This document shows, piece by piece, positions 8,301 through 10,000 of a stretch of DNA of 10,000 nucleotides. Each line of letters opens with the position of its first letter. The stretch's first letter is position 1. The position numbers and the translations under genes are program-made. The stretch comes from Trachelipus rathkii. Taxonomy: Eukaryota; Arthropoda; Malacostraca; Isopoda; Trachelipodidae. The notes under the pieces were generated by a model. The model searched no databases and was not told the DNA's origin. It worked only from the letters and a program-made list of their open reading frames with translations. The stretch spans positions 17,501 to 27,500 of the forward strand of contig JABUQX010116938.1 in the NCBI GenBank assembly GCA_015478945.1, written 5' to 3'.

Positions 8301-8870
8301 AACTCATTTGTGGAGTGTGTGGCCACAGCATCAACCAAGCTGGAAGGCAATGACTTTAAACTAAGTGATGATGTTTATATTTGGAAAAAATATGAATATG
8401 GAGCCAGAACAGCTTCCACTCAACAGACAATATTTATAGCAAAAGTAAAAGGAGGTATCATCAGGCAGTAACCGAAGCTCACTTATTGGCATATATTTTT
8501 AACCAAGATATCCAAGACCACGAGCTACTTCCAGAGGATAGTCTTCCAAAAACAGTGGAATTTACGTGGAATGAATTAAGGCAAATTCTCCTCCATTTCA
8601 TAAAGGTTACCTATTTGATGAGTCTCTGTTGTCAGCAGTGACTCCTTCATCTTAGTACAGATCTCTCAAAGAAAAATTAGATGAGAAGGTCATATATAAA
8701 ATAATAAGCATATTGTCAGCAACTTCATCAACTGCTAATGTTGAAAGGGTATTTTCAACTTTTGGACTTATGCACAGCAACATTAGAAATGGGTTGAGAA
8801 CAGCTAAAGCAGGGAAATTAGTTTTTTGTATAAAATTCTTAATGATAATTTCAGTTTCGACTTTTGATGA
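8301..8870 (+). pseudogene. hAT-superfamily transposase C-terminal remnant (DUF659-type region and hATC dimerisation domain)
   Basis: Three pieces read in different frames, in the order of a hAT transposase. Frame one, from 8319, gives VATASTKLEGNDFKLSDDVY, like the helical segment before the final catalytic region. After a frameshift near 8393 (an in-frame TGA at 8393-8395), frame two gives YHQAVTEAHLLAYIFNQ and runs to a stop at 8639. AxTxAHLLAYxxxP is typical of DUF659-type hAT proteins. A second shift near 8605 leads to frame three: GYLFDESLLSAVTPSS, a TAG at 8653 where the family usually has Trp, then SATSSTANVERVFSTFGLMH and RNGL..AKAGKLVF, the hallmark hATC dimerisation core. With two frameshifts and at least one stop it cannot make a transposase. 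The N-terminal BED finger and most of the RNase H-like core are absent. A (CT)n tract begins right after the domain. Confidence 0.85.
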
Positions 8871-8901
8871 TCTCTCTCTCTCTTTGCTCTCTCTCTCTCT
8901 A
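8871..8901 (+). repeat. Short interrupted (CT)n
   Basis: Two short CT runs are broken by TTTG. The tract directly follows the hATC domain remnant. Confidence 0.9.
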
Positions 8902-8916
8902 CCCCCACTAACTTAA

Positions 8917-8953
8917 TATATATATATAACTTATATATATATATATAATATAT

Positions 8954-8991
<38 letters not shown>

Positions 8992-9022
8992 CATATATAT
9001 AACCATAACTTATATATATATT
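8917..9022. repeat. (TA)n runs
   Basis: The longest run is about 8952-8990, with AACATA and TAACCATAAC interruptions. Confidence 0.93.
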
Positions 9023-9460
9023 CTAGATTCAAATATTAAGGTAAATAAGAATTCATTTGTATATCATTATAGGTTAATTTGAATAAACTTTCTTTATGCG
9101 TTTGTTTTTTTAAGTAAAATAATAAAGTATAACCACTTTTTTTCAGATAAGAGTTTATATATTATATATACCCTCTTGTTTTTTACTTTATGAGTTGTTT
9201 ATGTAAAGCTAAAATAATAATAATTTTATACCCAGTTTTACAAGTTATCAAAGAAAAATTTGAAATTTCAGAATCTAAAGAAATTTATTAAGAATTTTCA
9301 AAATATGTGTTAACACGTAATGTGTAACAGTTTCAATGATGATTTTGCCATTTAAGTCTCCCATTAATTGACAAAAACAATTAAAAAACTTAATCTAAAA
9401 ATGATAAAGCCAAACTTAATTGGTTTATTTATTTATTTTTTATTAAATGGAAGGTTCGAC
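9023..9460. other. Unique AT-rich non-coding DNA
   Basis: No gene, terminal repeat or RNA structure is recognised. It does not contain the reverse complement of the putative hAT left terminus. A short TA run at 9463-9478 closes it. Confidence 0.5.
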
Positions 9461-9483
9461 ATATTATATATATATATACGGAT

Positions 9484-9775
9484 TCATGCGCGCCGCGCGC
9501 CGCGCCGCGCCGTGCCGCGCGCGGTGCGCACGCCGCGAACCGGAATATGCCGCCACGCGCCGCCGCCGCGCGATGCGCGCGCCGCGCGCCGCCGCGCGCC
9601 GCGCCCGCGCGCGCGCCGCCGCCGCGCCGCGCCGCGCGCCGCGCGCGCGCTGCAGCGCGTTGACGCCGCGCGCCACGCGCCCTGCCCGCCGACTCGCGCA
9701 CACCGCGCGCGCGCGCGCACCGCGCACGCGCCGCCAAGGTCAAACCACGGGACGTGCGCATCGGCACCGCGCGCG
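9484..9775. repeat. GC-rich, CpG-saturated low-complexity block
   Basis: About 290 bases, almost entirely C and G with GCGCGCC, GCCGCCG and (GC)n words, sit abruptly in a genome that is otherwise strongly AT-rich. The borders are sharp: (TA)n on the left and GAGATATTCTGG on the right. All overlapping Arg/Ala/Pro-rich frames on both strands are long only because stop codons need A and T, so no protein is called. Alternating GC stretches (9609-9614, 9641-9650, 9707-9718) favour Z-DNA. It could be a CpG island, an expanded simple repeat, or an assembly artefact. Confidence 0.8.
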
Positions 9776-9780
9776 AGATA

Positions 9781-9831
9781 TTCTGGAATTTCCGTTTTTG
9801 GACTATTATAAACATTAGTGACGTCACGATA
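9781..9831. promoter_or_regulatory. Candidate promoter words: HSE-like, TATA-like and CRE
   Basis: TTCTGGAATTTCC (9781-9793) has two perfect heat-shock-element pentamers and a third with one mismatch. TATAAAC lies at 9807-9813, and the perfect palindromic CRE TGACGTCA at 9819-9826. They cluster in 50 bases directly beside the GC-rich block. No coding exon is visible downstream before the window ends, so a promoter is only a suggestion. Confidence 0.25.
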
Positions 9832-9965
9832 GACTTTGGTAACAATGACGCCAAGCCATTCTGAATCTCTCATCTCTAAAGAGCAAAGTATTATTAATTT
9901 ATAGCTTCCGAGATTCGACTAGCCTTACAGACATGAAAGCTGACTCTGGGAATACTTTTGCTATG

Positions 9966-10000
9966 TAAAATAAATAAATAAATAAATAAATAAATAAATA
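9966..10000 (+). repeat. (TAAA)n microsatellite, running off the window
   Basis: About 35 bases of AAAT/TAAA tetranucleotide continue to the last base, so the array is probably longer. Confidence 0.95.

Noticed and set aside
9368..9873. Five overlapping Arg/Ala/Pro-rich frames of 87-147 codons on both strands
   Set aside because: They arise from lack of A/T and hence of stop codons. No domain is visible, and several frames on both strands are open together.

Overview
The window is AT-rich eukaryotic DNA, most likely from an arthropod. The only confidently recognised host gene is a Dscam-type exon, and the dense long (CT)n, (TTA)n and (TA)n microsatellites recall decapod and other malacostracan crustacean genomes. 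The taxon is inferred from texture plus one exon, so it is tentative. There are no bacterial features, operons, CRISPR arrays or intact RNA genes.

Layout. At 153-375 on the minus strand lies one well-formed exon. It has a splice acceptor, a start codon, a signal peptide, the first half of an immunoglobulin domain like Ig1 of Dscam/Dscam2-like adhesion receptors, and a splice donor. The gene continues leftward out of the window, so most of the remaining 9.6 kb is probably its first intron or 5' flank. From 754 to 1062 there are two (CT)n tracts and one (TTA)n tract. From 1411 to 1760 a degenerate minisatellite is built on TGTACTTAGG-like words. At 1822-1936 there is a hairpin-forming inverted repeat. 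A unique patch at 2329-2660 starts like a hAT transposon end. Long (TA)n arrays occupy 2668-3430, a 215-bp (CT)n tract lies at 3838-4052 and a (TTA)n tract at 4258-4369. A degenerate ~100-bp tandem repeat covers about 4480-4960.

From 5761 to 6387 a 627-bp segment is bounded by 32-bp inverted repeats that match at 30 of 32 positions. Its core holds a small G-rich island with a G-quadruplex motif. Cryptically simple TA-rich DNA lies on both sides of it. At 7051-7132 a TAGGGTGG-type terminus is followed by five near-identical TGGTTTAAACCA palindromes. At 8301-8870 is a broken hAT transposase C-terminus (DUF659-type region plus the hATC dimerisation domain). These two may be the left end and the coding remnant of one dead hAT element, with a MITE-like inverted repeat (7639-7778) and (TA)n arrays between them. 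At 9484-9775 an abrupt, almost pure G/C block rich in GCGCGCC words interrupts the AT-rich DNA. It is followed by a short unique stretch with heat-shock-element, CRE and TATA-like motifs, and then a (TAAA)n array to the window end.

No multi-gene system is visible. The interest lies in the transposon debris, the inverted-repeat unit at 5761-6387, the GTTTAAAC palindrome cluster and the GC block.
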